This document shows positions 38,474 through 49,841 of a stretch of DNA of 64,000 nucleotides, piece by piece. Below the pieces are notes generated by a model. The model was not told the origin of the DNA. It ran no database searches and worked only from the letters and a program-made list of their open reading frames with translations. This DNA is from Nymphaea colorata. Its lineage: Eukaryota > Streptophyta > Magnoliopsida > Nymphaeales > Nymphaeaceae. Location of the stretch: positions 4,805,205-4,869,204 of the forward strand of contig NC_045138.2 in the NCBI RefSeq assembly GCF_008831285.2, given 5' to 3'. A program made the position numbers and the translations under genes. Positions within the stretch are counted from its first letter, which is position 1. Each line of letters opens with the position of its first letter.

Positions 38474-39220
38474 CTTTGTTTTTCTCACATTTTCTCGGCT
38501 TCTTCTCGCTGAAATTGCAACTAGGAAAAGCGATTACCGACAGAATTTTCCTTTTCGTCTTTTTTCTTGGATGGTAGTTACAACTTGCAGAGAGAGCATA
38601 TGTAAGAAGATTAGTGAGGAAGATTAGATCCCCCTGTGAACTCATTGTTTCTTTTTCTGTCAACTAGCGGCTTTCACGTGTTACCCAGCAATTTTATACA
38701 ACTCAGATCGAGTACTCAAGTTATATTATACGTGTGTGGGTGTGTCTACATATGTGTTTGCTAATTAGCGGACTACTTCCATTACCGGATGTTTATTTTT
38801 TTGTTGTGTGTTGCCACAAACTGTCGCAAAAGATGCATTTGCAACCCTCAATTGGTTTTCTATGATTTTTTATGACAAAACTCACTTTTCTCGACAGTTT
38901 TTAGCCAAACAGAATAAAAAAATTAAGTGCCAGATCTTGTGAAATTAAGCATTGAAGTACTTTGTCCTAGATAATATAATGGTTACTCCATATATATCAT
39001 GGTTATGTCGCTGCAAGTACTTGATCAACCGTACACAAGAACCATTTTGTTAATATAAAATCTGAGAAGAAAGTGTTTACCAAAGAACAAACATGCCTAA
39101 GGATGATCCATCAAGCTTAGAAAGCTTAGTTCGCAAGGAATTTAATTAGTTTGTAACCAAAAGATATGGGGCCACACTGAATAAGAAGAAATCAAATGCC
39201 TGAACAATGAGAGGAGAACA
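38474..39220. other. 3' flank of the XND1-like gene up to the copia insertion
   Basis: Holds the 3' UTR of the XND1-like gene (end not determined) and AT-rich sequence. No other gene seen. Confidence 0.5.
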
Positions 39221-39622
39221 TGTTGGGATTTCTCCATCTGGATAGTCCTGCGTCGATACGAGTCCATATCCGTTTCGAACCCTTAAGTATAAATGTTTGT
39301 GTCTTGTGATGATGTGAGACACATCAAGTTTTTACCGTCTGGGTAATCGGTCCCCTTAGCCATACATGAATTGCCTGTCCCCATCACTGGGTTGTTATGG
39401 CTGAGGAGAGAAACCCATTGCCGCCGCCGCCGCTACCTCCGCAGGGGAACAACTCTATGGGGACTGTAGCCGTTCTTCCCACAGCCGCCGACATTCAGTC
39501 GGCGGTCGCCTCTACAGGTTCTACTTCCGCCCTAAATGAAACCACATGAATCATGAATGTTTGTTTTCGATTTCTGCATTTTTCGTTTGTGCGCTATCTA
39601 GATTTCTCGCAAAGCTCCAACA
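39221..39622 (+). repeat. 5' LTR of the copia element
   Basis: 402 bp, TG...CA ends. A TATA-like box TATAAAT lies at 39288-39294, so R probably begins near 39320. An open frame starts at ATG 39397 with a good context (TTATGGCTG) and runs to TGA at 39547-39549. It would encode a Pro/Ala-rich peptide of 50 residues. The frame also survives in the 3' LTR. Confidence 0.95.
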
Positions 39623-39623
39623 A

Positions 39624-39639
39624 TGGGTTATGGTCCCAC
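39624..39639 (+). other. Probable primer-binding site, tRNA-iMet anticodon-arm (half-tRNA) type
   Basis: One base after the 5' LTR the sequence is TGGGTTATGGTCCCAC. From memory of the plant initiator tRNA-Met, the complement of its anticodon stem-loop reads TGGGTTATGGGCCCAC, a match at 15 of 16 positions. The usual plant copia site complementary to the tRNA 3' end (TGGTATCAGAGC) is absent here. Confidence 0.65.
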
Positions 39640-40440
39640 TCCACGATTCCTCTGTGCGTTTCCCTTTGCATTCTGTTTTGACGCAAAGAGAATATGGCAG
39701 AAATGTGGAAAGAGGGCGACGGCCTCCATCGCGTGGGTGATGGAAGCCGTCGGCTTCCATTGCAGCCGCAGAGACACGAACATGGACGGTCGGTTGTGGG
39801 CAGGCGTTTGTCGTCGAAAGCGTCGGGCGATCCTCATTCCCGTTCCCCCTTTTCTGTTTTTCATGGCTGCCCAGACGCAAGGGAGCCGTTGGGGAGAGGG
39901 TCGAACCAGGATGGGCTGGAGGCCGTCCGTGAGATCTTTCAGATCCATGCCTTGGGTCTCGAAACCTTGCGTCGTCCGGTCGCCATTCACAGGCAGCGGG
40001 AAGGCGGAATCGAAGATCGCCCGATGCCCCCCATCGTTTTCTGTTTACAGCATCAAAGAAGAGGGGGCTGGACGTTCTTGCCCACCAGCCACTGGGAGTG
40101 GCCGGCGGTGTCGCCGGGTGCCGGACGGCGCCAGGCGACCGCCGGAGACGTCCCACGGCCGGTCGGAGGGCCGTCTGTAACATCTCCCGCCGCCCCCATC
40201 ACCCCTGCCGTTGGGCTAGGGCAGCGGCGGTGGGAGGCGTTTCGTTTTCCCGAAACCGCTCGCGCGGGTGGGTCGGACCCGGGTCGGGTCATACTGACCC
40301 GACTCGGATCCATAAAGATTATATATAAAAAAAAACCGTTTTCCTTTGCCGCTCGACTTACGCCCGCCCGCTTTGATTTCAAAGTTTTCGGATCGGGTCG
40401 GGTTCGGTTGGACCCGATCCGTATCCATTTGGTCTGATTT

Positions 40441-40762
40441 TATAAACAGAACCGATTCGGTCCGTTTCAGAACCGGTTTGGTCCGTTTCAGGACCGGTTC
40501 AGGCTTTTAGAGACCGATTCGATCCGATTCAAGACCGATTCGGGCCGTTTCAGAACCGGTTCGGGCATTTTAAGACCGATTCAGTTATTTTCTGGACCGG
40601 TTCAGTTGATTTTCAGACCGGTTCATTCAGTTTTAGAACCGGTTTGGGTCCTTTTGAACCGATTCAGAGTTGTTTGAGACCGGTTCTTTCCCTTTTCAGA
40701 CCGGTTCATCTAGTTTTCCACCGGTTCGGTCCATTTAGGACTGATACAGGACCGGTTCTAAG
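40441..40762 (+). repeat. ACCGGTTC minisatellite in the copia leader
   Basis: Well over ten copies of GAACCGGTT, GACCGGTTC or GACCGATTC occur at intervals of roughly 20-35 bp, separated by short variable spacers such as GGTCCGTTTCAG. ACCGGT is itself palindromic. The preceding 180 bp has similar GGGTCGGACCCG-like short inverted motifs. Confidence 0.8.
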
Positions 40763-41477
40763 CTAGAGGAAGCTGGTATATGTGTTTTTATGCCCATTTA
40801 AGGTGATTAATAGATTGGTCGATCATTTTAGATCGATACGGGACCGATTTATTATGTTTTATGGAGCTTTAATGAATAATTTAGATAGCATTAAGTTGAT
40901 TATGCAGAAATGATTCATGTGATTCGTGTATTTCATTTTAAATGTGTTATTATGACATATTATATTTTTGTATCATGTTTTGTTTAGGATTATGCTAAGG
41001 TTGAATTTTATTGCATGATCATAAAGTTGTACGATAATGCTAATGTAAGGAGCCTATGATTAGTTAAATCATGTTATACTTCACCAAAGTGACTACGCAT
41101 GATTTAAAGGCACATTAGTGTTTCATGTTGTACTTATTTTTTATTTGAAGTAGCATAATTACCCAAAGGTAATGTGTTATGTTCAAGAGAATAAGTAGAG
41201 TAAAATAGGAAAATAGATCCTTACATAGTTCTGTCATTTTACACCCAAAGGTGTTATGTTTAACTATAGTTTGGATTTACATTTCCTAGTTTTACTAGAT
41301 AAAGTTAAGACGGAATACATGTGCGTATTAGGTATATTACAAAAGTAGTATCCTAATGACCCCTGGTATTTGTCTTGGAAATGGTAAACATAAAGAGCCT
41401 TTTATTTGGTTTACTGTTCCATATGGTTTGTCTCATATAATGCATGTCAACTTATAGATGTCTTTTGTCGTCTGCAG

Positions 41478-44400
41478 TGCCTGGATCTATTTATTTTAAT
41501 GGCTCAAATTATATCCCTTTACTTGATGATTCGAATTATGCTGAATGGAAAGAAAATGTTGTGTTTACATTGGGGTATATGGATCTGAATATGGCTTTGA
41601 GGCGACCTGAGCCACCACCTCTTACACCAGAAAGTACATATAATGAAATAGTGTATTTTGACAAGTGGGAGCGTTCTAACCGACTAAGCTTGTTGCTTTT
41701 GCAATCACAGGTCGCTAAGAACATACGTGGTGCTATCCCACCTTGTAGATCGGTGAGAGAGTTCTTGGATGCAGTTGAGGCTCAGTTTGTTAGTTCTCAT
41801 AAAGCCAGAGCCAGTACCCTAATGTCAAAGTTAATATCTATGAAATATCAAGGAGGAGGTAACCTTCGCCAGCATATGTTAGAGATGAGGAACATTGTTT
41901 CTCAATTGAATGACATGAAGTTGACTATTTCTGAATCATTCTTAGTATTCTTTACTTTGACCTCTTTACCAGCTGAATATACTCCTTTCAAGATCAGTTA
42001 CAACACACATAATACTGAATGAACATTCAATGAATTGATGTCCAAGTGTGTTGAAGAGGAGGAAAGAATGAAGGGTGAGAAGTTGCAAAGTGCACATATG
42101 CTTTCTCACTCTGGGGCTGGTAAAGTTGGCATAAAGAAAAGTTTAATGAAAAGGAGTGCCAAGAAGAAGTCAACAGGACAAACTGCTTCTCAAACTGTGC
42201 AGACTAACTTAGCCCCTATAAAGTGTTTCTTTTGCAAGAAAAAGAGGCATAAGAAGTCAGACTGCATCAAGTATAAGAATTGGTTAGAGAAAAAAGGTAA
42301 CATGTCATTTGTTTCACTTGAAAGTAATATGTTACATGTTCCTATTAATAGCTGGTGGATTGACTCTGGTGCTACTGTGCATATTGCCAATAATTTACAG
42401 GACTTTCTGAGCAAAAGGGAACCAACACCACATGATAGGAGCATTTTCTCAGGAAACAAAATGCGCTCACATGTGAAGGCTGTAGGAGAATGCCATATTA
42501 GGCTTGATACTGGCTTTGTTTTGGATCTTCATGATGTTTTCTTTGTTCCATCATATAGTAGAAACTTAATTTCTGTATCAAGACTTGACAAATTTGATTT
42601 CTGTTTAAAGTTTGAAAACTCAAAGATGTTGATTTATAAAGATCTTGTTGAAATTGGTTCTGCTATTTTGTGTGATGGTTTATACAAGTTGAATGTGAAG
42701 ATCCAATCTCCTGAATCGTTGGTTTATAGTCACAGTATAATTGGCAATAAGCGTAGTACCATAAAGGATGATTCATACATGCTATGGCACCGCCGTTTGG
42801 GTCATATCTCTGAAAAGAGAATAAGGAGACTCCTAAATGAAGGGATCTTACGATCTCTTGATTTTACAGATAACGACATATGTGTTGATTGCATAAAGGC
42901 AATGCAAACTAACATATATAAAGAAGGTGCCGAGCGATGTACTGAAAAGTTAGGAATTGTTCACACAGATGTTTGTGGACCTTTCCCTCCTTGTTACACA
43001 GGCGAAAAGTATTTTGTCACCTTTATAGATGACTATTCTCAGTATTTGTATCTCTACTTAATCTTTGAAAAATCCGATGTGTGTCAAGTTTTCAAAGACT
43101 ATAAGAAAGAAGTAGAGAAACAAACCGGTGAGGTTATCAAGATAGTCAGATCAGATAGAGGTGGTGAATATTATGGTAGGTTCACTGAGATGGGACAAAG
43201 GGAGGGACCATTAGCGCGATTTCTAAAGGAAGAAGGCATTGTGCCTCAATACACTATGCTAGGCAGCACCTACCAAAATGGTGCTGCTGAAAGAAGAAAT
43301 CGTACGCTTAAAGAAATGGTTCGAGCTATGTTAAATTACTCTACTCTCCCTCTAACCTTGTGGGGTGACAGAATAGGGTTCCTACTAAGGCTGTTCCCAC
43401 AACTCCTTACGAGTTATGGACAGGTAGGAAACCTTCTCTTTCTTATATGCACATATGGGGATGTCATGCTGAAGCTAAATTGTATAACCCCTACATAAAA
43501 GCGTTTGATCCTAAAACAACCAGTGGTTTCTTTATTGGTTATCCAGAAAGATCGAAAGGCTATAGATTTTATTGTCCATCTAATACACCACATATTGTGG
43601 AAACAGATAAGGCTAAGTTCCTGGAAGATGGATCATTTGGGTTAGATGCATTACAAAACCTCAATTTTGAGGAAATACAGGATACTGAAAGTAGACCTGA
43701 TAAAGAAAATATAAATGTGTATGATTATGTTGTCTCCCAGGATGACATGAATGCAAATCATACAGGTAATGCATCAGATCCAGATGAATTAAGTGTAGAT
43801 CATACTGATGAACACGAACAGGATGTGGACATACAAATTGAAAATGATCAATTTCCTGTTCGTAGATCTACAAGGGCCAGGAGATCTGCCATATCATCAG
43901 ACTATGTGGTATACCTACAAGAGCCTAGTGATTTCATAGATGTTGATGATGATCCTTTCACATTCATTGAAGCCGTTGAAAGCAAACAATATAGGCACTG
44001 GATTAATGCCATGAAAGAAGAGCTTGACTTTATGGCTAAAAACCAGACATGGAGCCTTGTGTCGTTGCCTAAGGGAGTAAAACCCGTAGGGTGTAAATGA
44101 GTCTATAAGACCAAGAGGGACTCTAAAGGCAACATAGAGAGATACAAGGCAAGATTGGTTGCTAAAAGATTCACACAAATGGAGGGCATTGACTATAATG
44201 AGACATATTCACCTGTCTCTGCTAAAGAGTCAATGAGGATTGTCCTTGCACTTGTAGCTCATTTTGACTTAGAGCTACATCAGATGGATGTGAAAACGGC
44301 TTTCTTGAATGGTGATTTGGATGAAGAGGTATATATGGATCAACCTCAAGGGTTTTCTGAGAGTGGTAAAGATAATTTGATTTGCAAGCTTAATAAAGCG

Positions 44401-45522
44401 ATTTATGGACTTAAACAGGCCTCACGTCAATGGTACATTAAGTTTTTCGAAGTCATTACGACTTTTGGGTTTACAGAAAACATCATTGATCGATGTGTGT
44501 ATCTTAAGGCATGTGGGAGTAAGTTCATAATTTTGACTTTATATGTGGATGACATTTTGCTTGCTTCAAATGATCTTCAATTACTAACAGAAACCAAACA
44601 TTTTCTCGCATCTCATTTTGAGATGAAGGACATGGGTGAGGCTTCATTTGTTCTCGGCATTGAGATTCGTCGAGACAGATCTAAATGTGTTTTAAGTCTC
44701 TCCCAATCAGCATATATCAATAAAGTTCTTAAAAGATATGGGATGGAGAATTGTTCTCCTATTTCGACACCCATAGCTAAAGGGGATAAATTGAGCCTAA
44801 ATGATTGTCCAAAGGACGAATTTGAAAAGGCACAAATGATCAACATTCCATATGCATCTGCGGTTGGCAGCTTGCAGTATGCGCAGATTTGTACTAGGCC
44901 TGACATTTCCTTTGCTGTTGGCATGCTTGGTAGATTTCAGTCTAATCCAGGCATGGCACATTGGAAGGCCGTAAAAAGAGTCATGCGATACTTGCAAGGG
45001 ACAAAAGATTACATGTTGACATATCGCAAGGTGGACCATTTAGAAGTGATTGGCTATTCTGATGCCGATCTTGGAGGATGTACCGATAGTAGAAAGTCTA
45101 CTACTGGTTTTGTTTTCCTTCTATCAGGAGGTGCCATCTCATGGGGGAGCAAAAAGCAGACTGTGACTGCTGCTCACACCATGGAAGCAGAATTCATTGC
45201 ATTATATGAGACTACATCACAGGCAATTTGGATAAAGAACTTCATTTCACAGCTCAAGATAGTGGAATCTATTGATAGACCACTTAAGGTTCATTGTGAT
45301 AATGAAGCTGCAGTGTCCTTTTCCAACAACAACAAAAGTACTACTTCTTGTAAGCATATGGAACTTAAGTATTTTGTTGTTAAGGAAATGACATAGAATC
45401 AACTAGTGTGTATTCAACACATTGGGACTACAAATATGGTTGCAGATCCTGTTACTAAAGCGCTAGCATCTGGTATGTTCTTTGAACATGTTAAGAGGAT
45501 GGGTTTGTATAGTTCAATGTAA
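41478..45522 (+). pseudogene. copia gag-pol polyprotein, disrupted
   Basis: Domains in order: gag, starting with GSIYFNGSNY; a CCHC zinc knuckle near 42225-42266 (C-X2-C-X4-H-X4-C, with Arg at the usual Gly position); protease WWIDSGA near 42355; gag-pre-integrase LWHRRLGH near 42783; integrase with the D, D and E of the catalytic triad visible near 42967, 43155 and 43288; reverse transcriptase with YVDD at 44542-44553; RNase H near 45060. Breaks: in-frame TGA at 42020 and 44098, in-frame TAG at 45394, and a frameshift, probably a small deletion, near 43370-43385 in the C-terminal part of integrase. Reading resumes in the same polyprotein after each break and ends at TAA 45520. The element could not make a full polyprotein itself but has intact ends. 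An unspliced start could be ATG 41444. Confidence 0.93.
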
Positions 45523-45712
45523 CCACACTGTTATGCAAACATTTATAAATGTGATCACATACAGTTTGTTGATTCTCATTAAGTTTGTTGTCTATTTATT
45601 TTGTATTCTCATTTGTTTGTTGAGAAGTTTTGTAAGACAACAAGGTGGGACCTTGGAATGGATTTTAAAGCTAATCCATTCATTTTATTTACCCTTGATA
45701 TCGACTTGGACT

Positions 45713-45722
45713 AGTGGGAGAT
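45713..45722 (+). other. Polypurine tract of the copia element
   Basis: AGTGGGAGAT ends immediately before the TG of the 3' LTR, the position and sequence normal for second-strand priming in plant copia elements. Confidence 0.85.
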
Positions 45723-46130
45723 TGTTGGGATTTCCCCATCTGGATAGTCCTGCGTCGATACGGGTCCATATCCGTTTCGGACCCTTAAGTATAAATACTT
45801 GTGTCTTGTGATGGTGTGAGACACATCAAGTTTTTACCGTTTGGGTAATCGGTCCCCTTAGCCATACGTGAATTGCCTGTCCCCATCACTGGGCTGCTAT
45901 GGCTGAGGAGAGAAACCCATTGCCGCCACCGCCGCCGCCGCTACCTCCGCAGGGGAACGACTCTATGGGAACTGTAGCCGTTCTTCCCACAGCCGCCGAC
46001 ATTCAGTCGGCGGTCGCCTCTATAGGTTCTACTTCCGCCCTAAATGAAACCACATGAATCATGAATGTTTGTTTTCGATTTCTGCATTTTTCGTTTGTGC
46101 GCTATCTAGATTTCTAGCAAAGCTCCAACA
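45723..46130 (+). repeat. 3' LTR of the copia element
   Basis: 408 bp, matching the 5' LTR except for about 14 substitutions, mostly G/A or C/T, and a 6-bp difference in a CCG-repeat stretch that keeps the internal reading frame. Followed directly by the GAACA duplication. Confidence 0.95.
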
Positions 46131-46816
46131 GAACAGTGTTATTGTAAAATACAGTCTTGAATGATTTTTGCACATCAAGTAAGGGATCGACTTTGAAAGA
46201 AACTCAATCTAAAACTATACGACTGACTCAATGCACGCCGTGTTTTCACTATAGCACAATCATGCCAAACAGTGGCCTAGTGCGTTGATAAATTAAAAGA
46301 AAAAAGAGGCTGATCTTAAACCAGTTAGAAGCAACGGCAAAGAACGTACACGACATATTCTGATTTAACAGGACGTAAAGCAGCTCTAGAGTCGGCGCCC
46401 ATGCAGTGAGCTAGCAAAGTGGAGAAGTTTTCGTTCACTTTTTAGGGTTTCTTAAACAGTTTTGTTTTTCTAAAGCTAAATTGAGGTGACGACTGTTGTC
46501 AAACTTCAAATCTGAAAGTGTCGGTTATTGGGTTACATGTATGTTCATATGTAGTGGGAATGCAATCCATCTTTATGTTTCTTTCTTTCTCTTTCTCTTT
46601 TTTTCCTTATCTTAAAATTTATGTGGCTCATTGGGGAAATATATATAATCAATGTTGCCATGTACCAGACAAACAAAATTTAAATATTTGCAGTTAAAGC
46701 TACCATAAACTGTGATCACATCATAAACCATTGTAAATGTTAAGTTAATAACTGTTTTTGAAAGAGAAATTTTTAAAATTGAGCCATCCAGCAACATCCA
46801 ATATACAAAAGCATTG

Positions 46817-47152
46817 AAGTCCTTATATATTTATAGAGGAAGCTACCAAACCCTTATTGTTCAACTTGATCATATGGCCCATTGATTTTAAGAACATAGA
46901 TGATAACAATTAAGTTAAAAAAAAAAAAAAACACAAACCAGTTTGTATTTTCAAGAGACAGGAAAGTCTTTCAAAACAAGGCAAAGGATCTTGATCAAGA
47001 AAACTCATTTGTTTCCTCTTTGAGGGATGTTTGAGTCTTCACAAAATATAGCTTGGTTTCTATTTTTTTCAATTTAATCTCTACAATCTGTTTCTTTTTT
47101 TTTTAAATTGATGACTCAGATAATTCCCAGTTAGTTTAGTATATAAGGACTT
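46817..47152. mobile_element. Possible small inverted-repeat element
   Basis: AAGTCCTTATATA at 46817 is the exact reverse complement of TATATAAGGACTT ending at 47152; about 336 bp between outer ends. No clear target duplication, so chance is possible. Confidence 0.3.
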
Positions 47153-48187
47153 GGTAGCTACCTTTTTTTTTCCCTCTTACTTGCTCTGTATATATAATGG
47201 GCTGTTATTAGACTCTCATATACCAAACTTGAAGAGAATCATTTAATTCTCGTTTTAAAGAAGATTAAATGATGGTGATTAGATTGTAGATATAGAAAAA
47301 GAGTTTCATTTAAAGAAATTCATTTGTTTCTCTCTCTTTGAGGGGCATTAAAATGTTAAAAGATTTGCTTGACTTCTATAATGGAGACAATGCGCGTATA
47401 ATATTTGCACAACTTAATTTTTATTTAGTTTGAATATATAGGGTATGCTTTATGCTTAGGCACATATATGCGCTGCATAATTATGTTAATTAAGCAGCCA
47501 TATCCAGGGCATTCGGCTCATGGTCTTTTTTGAGCTGGCCTTGAAAACTCTGACCCACTAGCGAGGCACATCATTACAACTCTTTTGTGGGGATGAACAT
47601 TTACTCCCTTCATAAACTACAGGATCTGAAACGATCGTTGCCCGTTATCTTCATATTGAATGTGGTGTAACTCGAGGAATCCGCCTGATCTGCAAACTGT
47701 TCTGCTGCCTCGCCTTCAGCTGACAATGGCCGGCCGCAATATATATTTTGGCAGACCTGTTCAGGAGGGTGAAATCCTGCAGATCAAATCCTGCCCATGA
47801 ACGATCGGTAACTCCAGTTTTACCTTGCAGTAATAAGGGGTGAGTCACTCTCGTTTCTCCTCGTGAAAGGAAGAAGATCACAAGCATTTAATTCATAACG
47901 ACGTGATATATAATGGAATATATTTTCTTGGTTAACCTCTACTCAGAGTGCCTCTCCAAGTTGCCGGATTCTTTCATTGGCAGCCATCGGAGATAGGGAA
48001 GCCTACGAGGGTGCCCACTAGATTTCATGAAACTTTAAAACTTATGAGTTCATATTTGAAAAATGTTTAATTTGGCTCTCGTAAAAAGTTGAAAAATTAT
48101 TATATTTACTCAGATTTAAGAAAAAAATTTAGAAATTTCTTTCGAAAACTTTCAGCCCAAACAAAGAAGACTCCTGGCTCTGCTGCT

Positions 48188-48225
<38 letters not shown>

Positions 48226-48403
48226 CATGAACTGCCAAAAGATTGCTCAACTTAAGTTTTCACCGATTTTGCAAAGATAGTGTGGAAGAAAACAAATGGA
48301 AGCAGAAAACAAAGAAACAAAGGGGGAGAGATCAGATAGAGTGGTGGGTAAAAATGGGCTACACCCACTTACCATTAGCCCTAACTTGTATATTATGCTA
48401 CGT

Positions 48404-48451
<48 letters not shown>

Positions 48452-48452
48452 G

Positions 48453-48502
<50 letters not shown>
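48404..48502. repeat. Compound microsatellite palindrome (CT)n(AT)n(AG)n
   Basis: About 12 CT units, about 25 AT units with one AG in the middle, then about 12 AG units. Nearly perfect inverted repeat around the centre. A separate (GA)n lies at 48189-48221. Confidence 0.9.
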
Positions 48503-48759
48503 CCTAGCATAACAAGTGAACCGTAAAAATGAGGCGCACCAAATTGCAACTGGCGCTAATATGTACATTTGATGCTAGGTCTACTCTTTCTATTAACGTA
48601 TCTACTCAGAGATAAGTGTGACCCAAAGAAGGGATAGAGGAAAGCATGATCCATAGAAGGGGAACGGAACCAACCAAAAAGAAGTAGGTAGTACTAAACA
48701 TCTAGGGCCTGAAATTAGAGGGTAGTACAATTAGGTTCGTACTACAAGAGCCTACCATG

Positions 48760-49530
48760 CTGCCGGTGGACCTTGGGGCAGCAGGGGCCTTGCCCCACTC
48801 AATTTTTTTCAAATTTATAATGTAAAGTTTTAAAAATATCATTTATAGAACTACCATTCTACCCTATAAAAATTTCTTGGCACAATGTATGCTTTGATTA
48901 TTGTGCCGATAATCATGAACAATAGTTCTACAGAAATTTTTCGAGCTCATCCTCATTTGGATGTAGTCAATTAATCACAAGCAACCTACTCATGCCTTTT
49001 TGCTAAGAAAAGTTAGGTGTACCAACACCTAAAACTTGAATCCGAGCCTAACGCACATTAAATTTAAAAAATATATATTTTAATATAAAATATAATTAAT
49101 TATAATAAAATATTATAATTATATATAAAAGTCAATAAAATATATTATTAAAAAATCTTATCAAATCAAACTAGGCTTAGTTCATCATAGCCAAGTCTGC
49201 CTTTTAACTTATTAGGTCGATCCAATGTCTTTTTTTGGTACCCGACCCAACGCCCAACTTACTTTCATCCATTCCTCCGTCCTACTACCCTGCCATTAAG
49301 GCACTGCTGGCAAAGCGGTCCTGCCAACATCGAAAAGTGGCGGAAGGAGGGAGGGCCACCTAGGCCATGGCCCCACCCTAACCAATTGAAAAAAAAAATA
49401 TATAGAAAAATTTTTTTTTTAGTTGCGTAATGTAATGTTTGAATTCGAATTCAGTTTGGCCCTACTCGGATCCAGAGGTTGGACTGTTTAGCCCATTCCT
49501 ATAAAAAATCCTAGCTCCACCCCTAAGAAT
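48760..49530. repeat. GGGGCGGAGCC-family fragments
   Basis: GGGGCAGCAGGGGCCTTGCC (48776) and AGGCCATGGCCCCACCCTAA ... TCCTAGCTCCACCCCTAAG (about 49360-49527) are pieces of the family whose better copies are at 34.7 and 62.8 kb. Similar ends occur near 6540, 32500-32660 and 50420. Confidence 0.45.
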
Positions 49531-49646
49531 AAGAGAAATGAGGTCGCCTTGCTGGTGGACCCATTAACAAAGCAATGGATGCCGACACTGGTGATGAGTG
49601 AAGAATCCACCCACATCTCTCTCACGGTGCCGCTCTCTGCTGCTCT

Positions 49647-49841
49647 CATGGGCAAAGCGAGAAATTTTTTATGAGAGAAGTTAAAGTTTCTAAATTTTAA
49701 CGACGACCGAAATCTCATTTTTTTAAAAACTTTTATATAAGACAAACTGAAAATTTCTAAAATTTAGATGTACATTTATTTATTTATTTTTTTTTAGGGT
49801 GAGGGGAAGCCTACCTGCGGCCCCCCTTTGCTTCGCCCATG
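49647..49841. mobile_element. Small inverted-repeat element, related family, reverse orientation
   Basis: Begins CATGGGCAAAGCGAGAAATT and ends TTTGCTTCGCCCATG, 11 of 12 terminal positions inverted-complementary. Flanks GCTGCTCT and ACTGCTCG agree at 6 of 8 positions, which would suit a decayed 8-bp duplication. The interior in reverse sense resembles the GGGGCGGAGCC family. Confidence 0.5.

Larger units (their letters stand above)
39623..41477 (+). other. Long leader of the copia element
   Basis: About 1.85 kb lie between the 5' LTR and the conserved part of gag. The first part (about 39690-40440) is strongly GC-rich, so it is open in several frames on both strands (including 247 codons on + and 210 on -). 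I recognise no protein family in any of them and regard them as a composition effect. From about 40440 to 40760 comes a degenerate minisatellite built on ACCGGTTC/ACCGATTC, and then AT-rich sequence. The leader ends in a plausible acceptor (TTGTCGTCTGCAG at 41477). Confidence 0.7.
39221..46130 (+). mobile_element. Complete Ty1/copia LTR retrotransposon, coding region mutated
   Basis: A 6.9-kb element bounded by near-identical LTRs (39221-39622 and 45723-46130) that begin TGTTGGGA and end CTCCAACA. It is flanked by a 5-bp target-site duplication GAACA at 39216-39220 and 46131-46135. Order inside: leader of about 1.85 kb, gag, protease, integrase, reverse transcriptase, RNase H; integrase before RT defines Ty1/copia. 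A polypurine tract precedes the 3' LTR. By eye the two LTRs differ at about 14 sites plus one 6-bp indel (about 3.5%), so the insertion is fairly young on a TE time scale. It inserted about 750 bp downstream of the XND1-like gene in the same orientation. Confidence 0.97.

Noticed and set aside
39551-40437. Open frames of 185, 210 and 247 codons on both strands of the copia leader
   Set aside because: They overlap one another in a GC-rich block where stops are rare; no recognisable domain in any of them.
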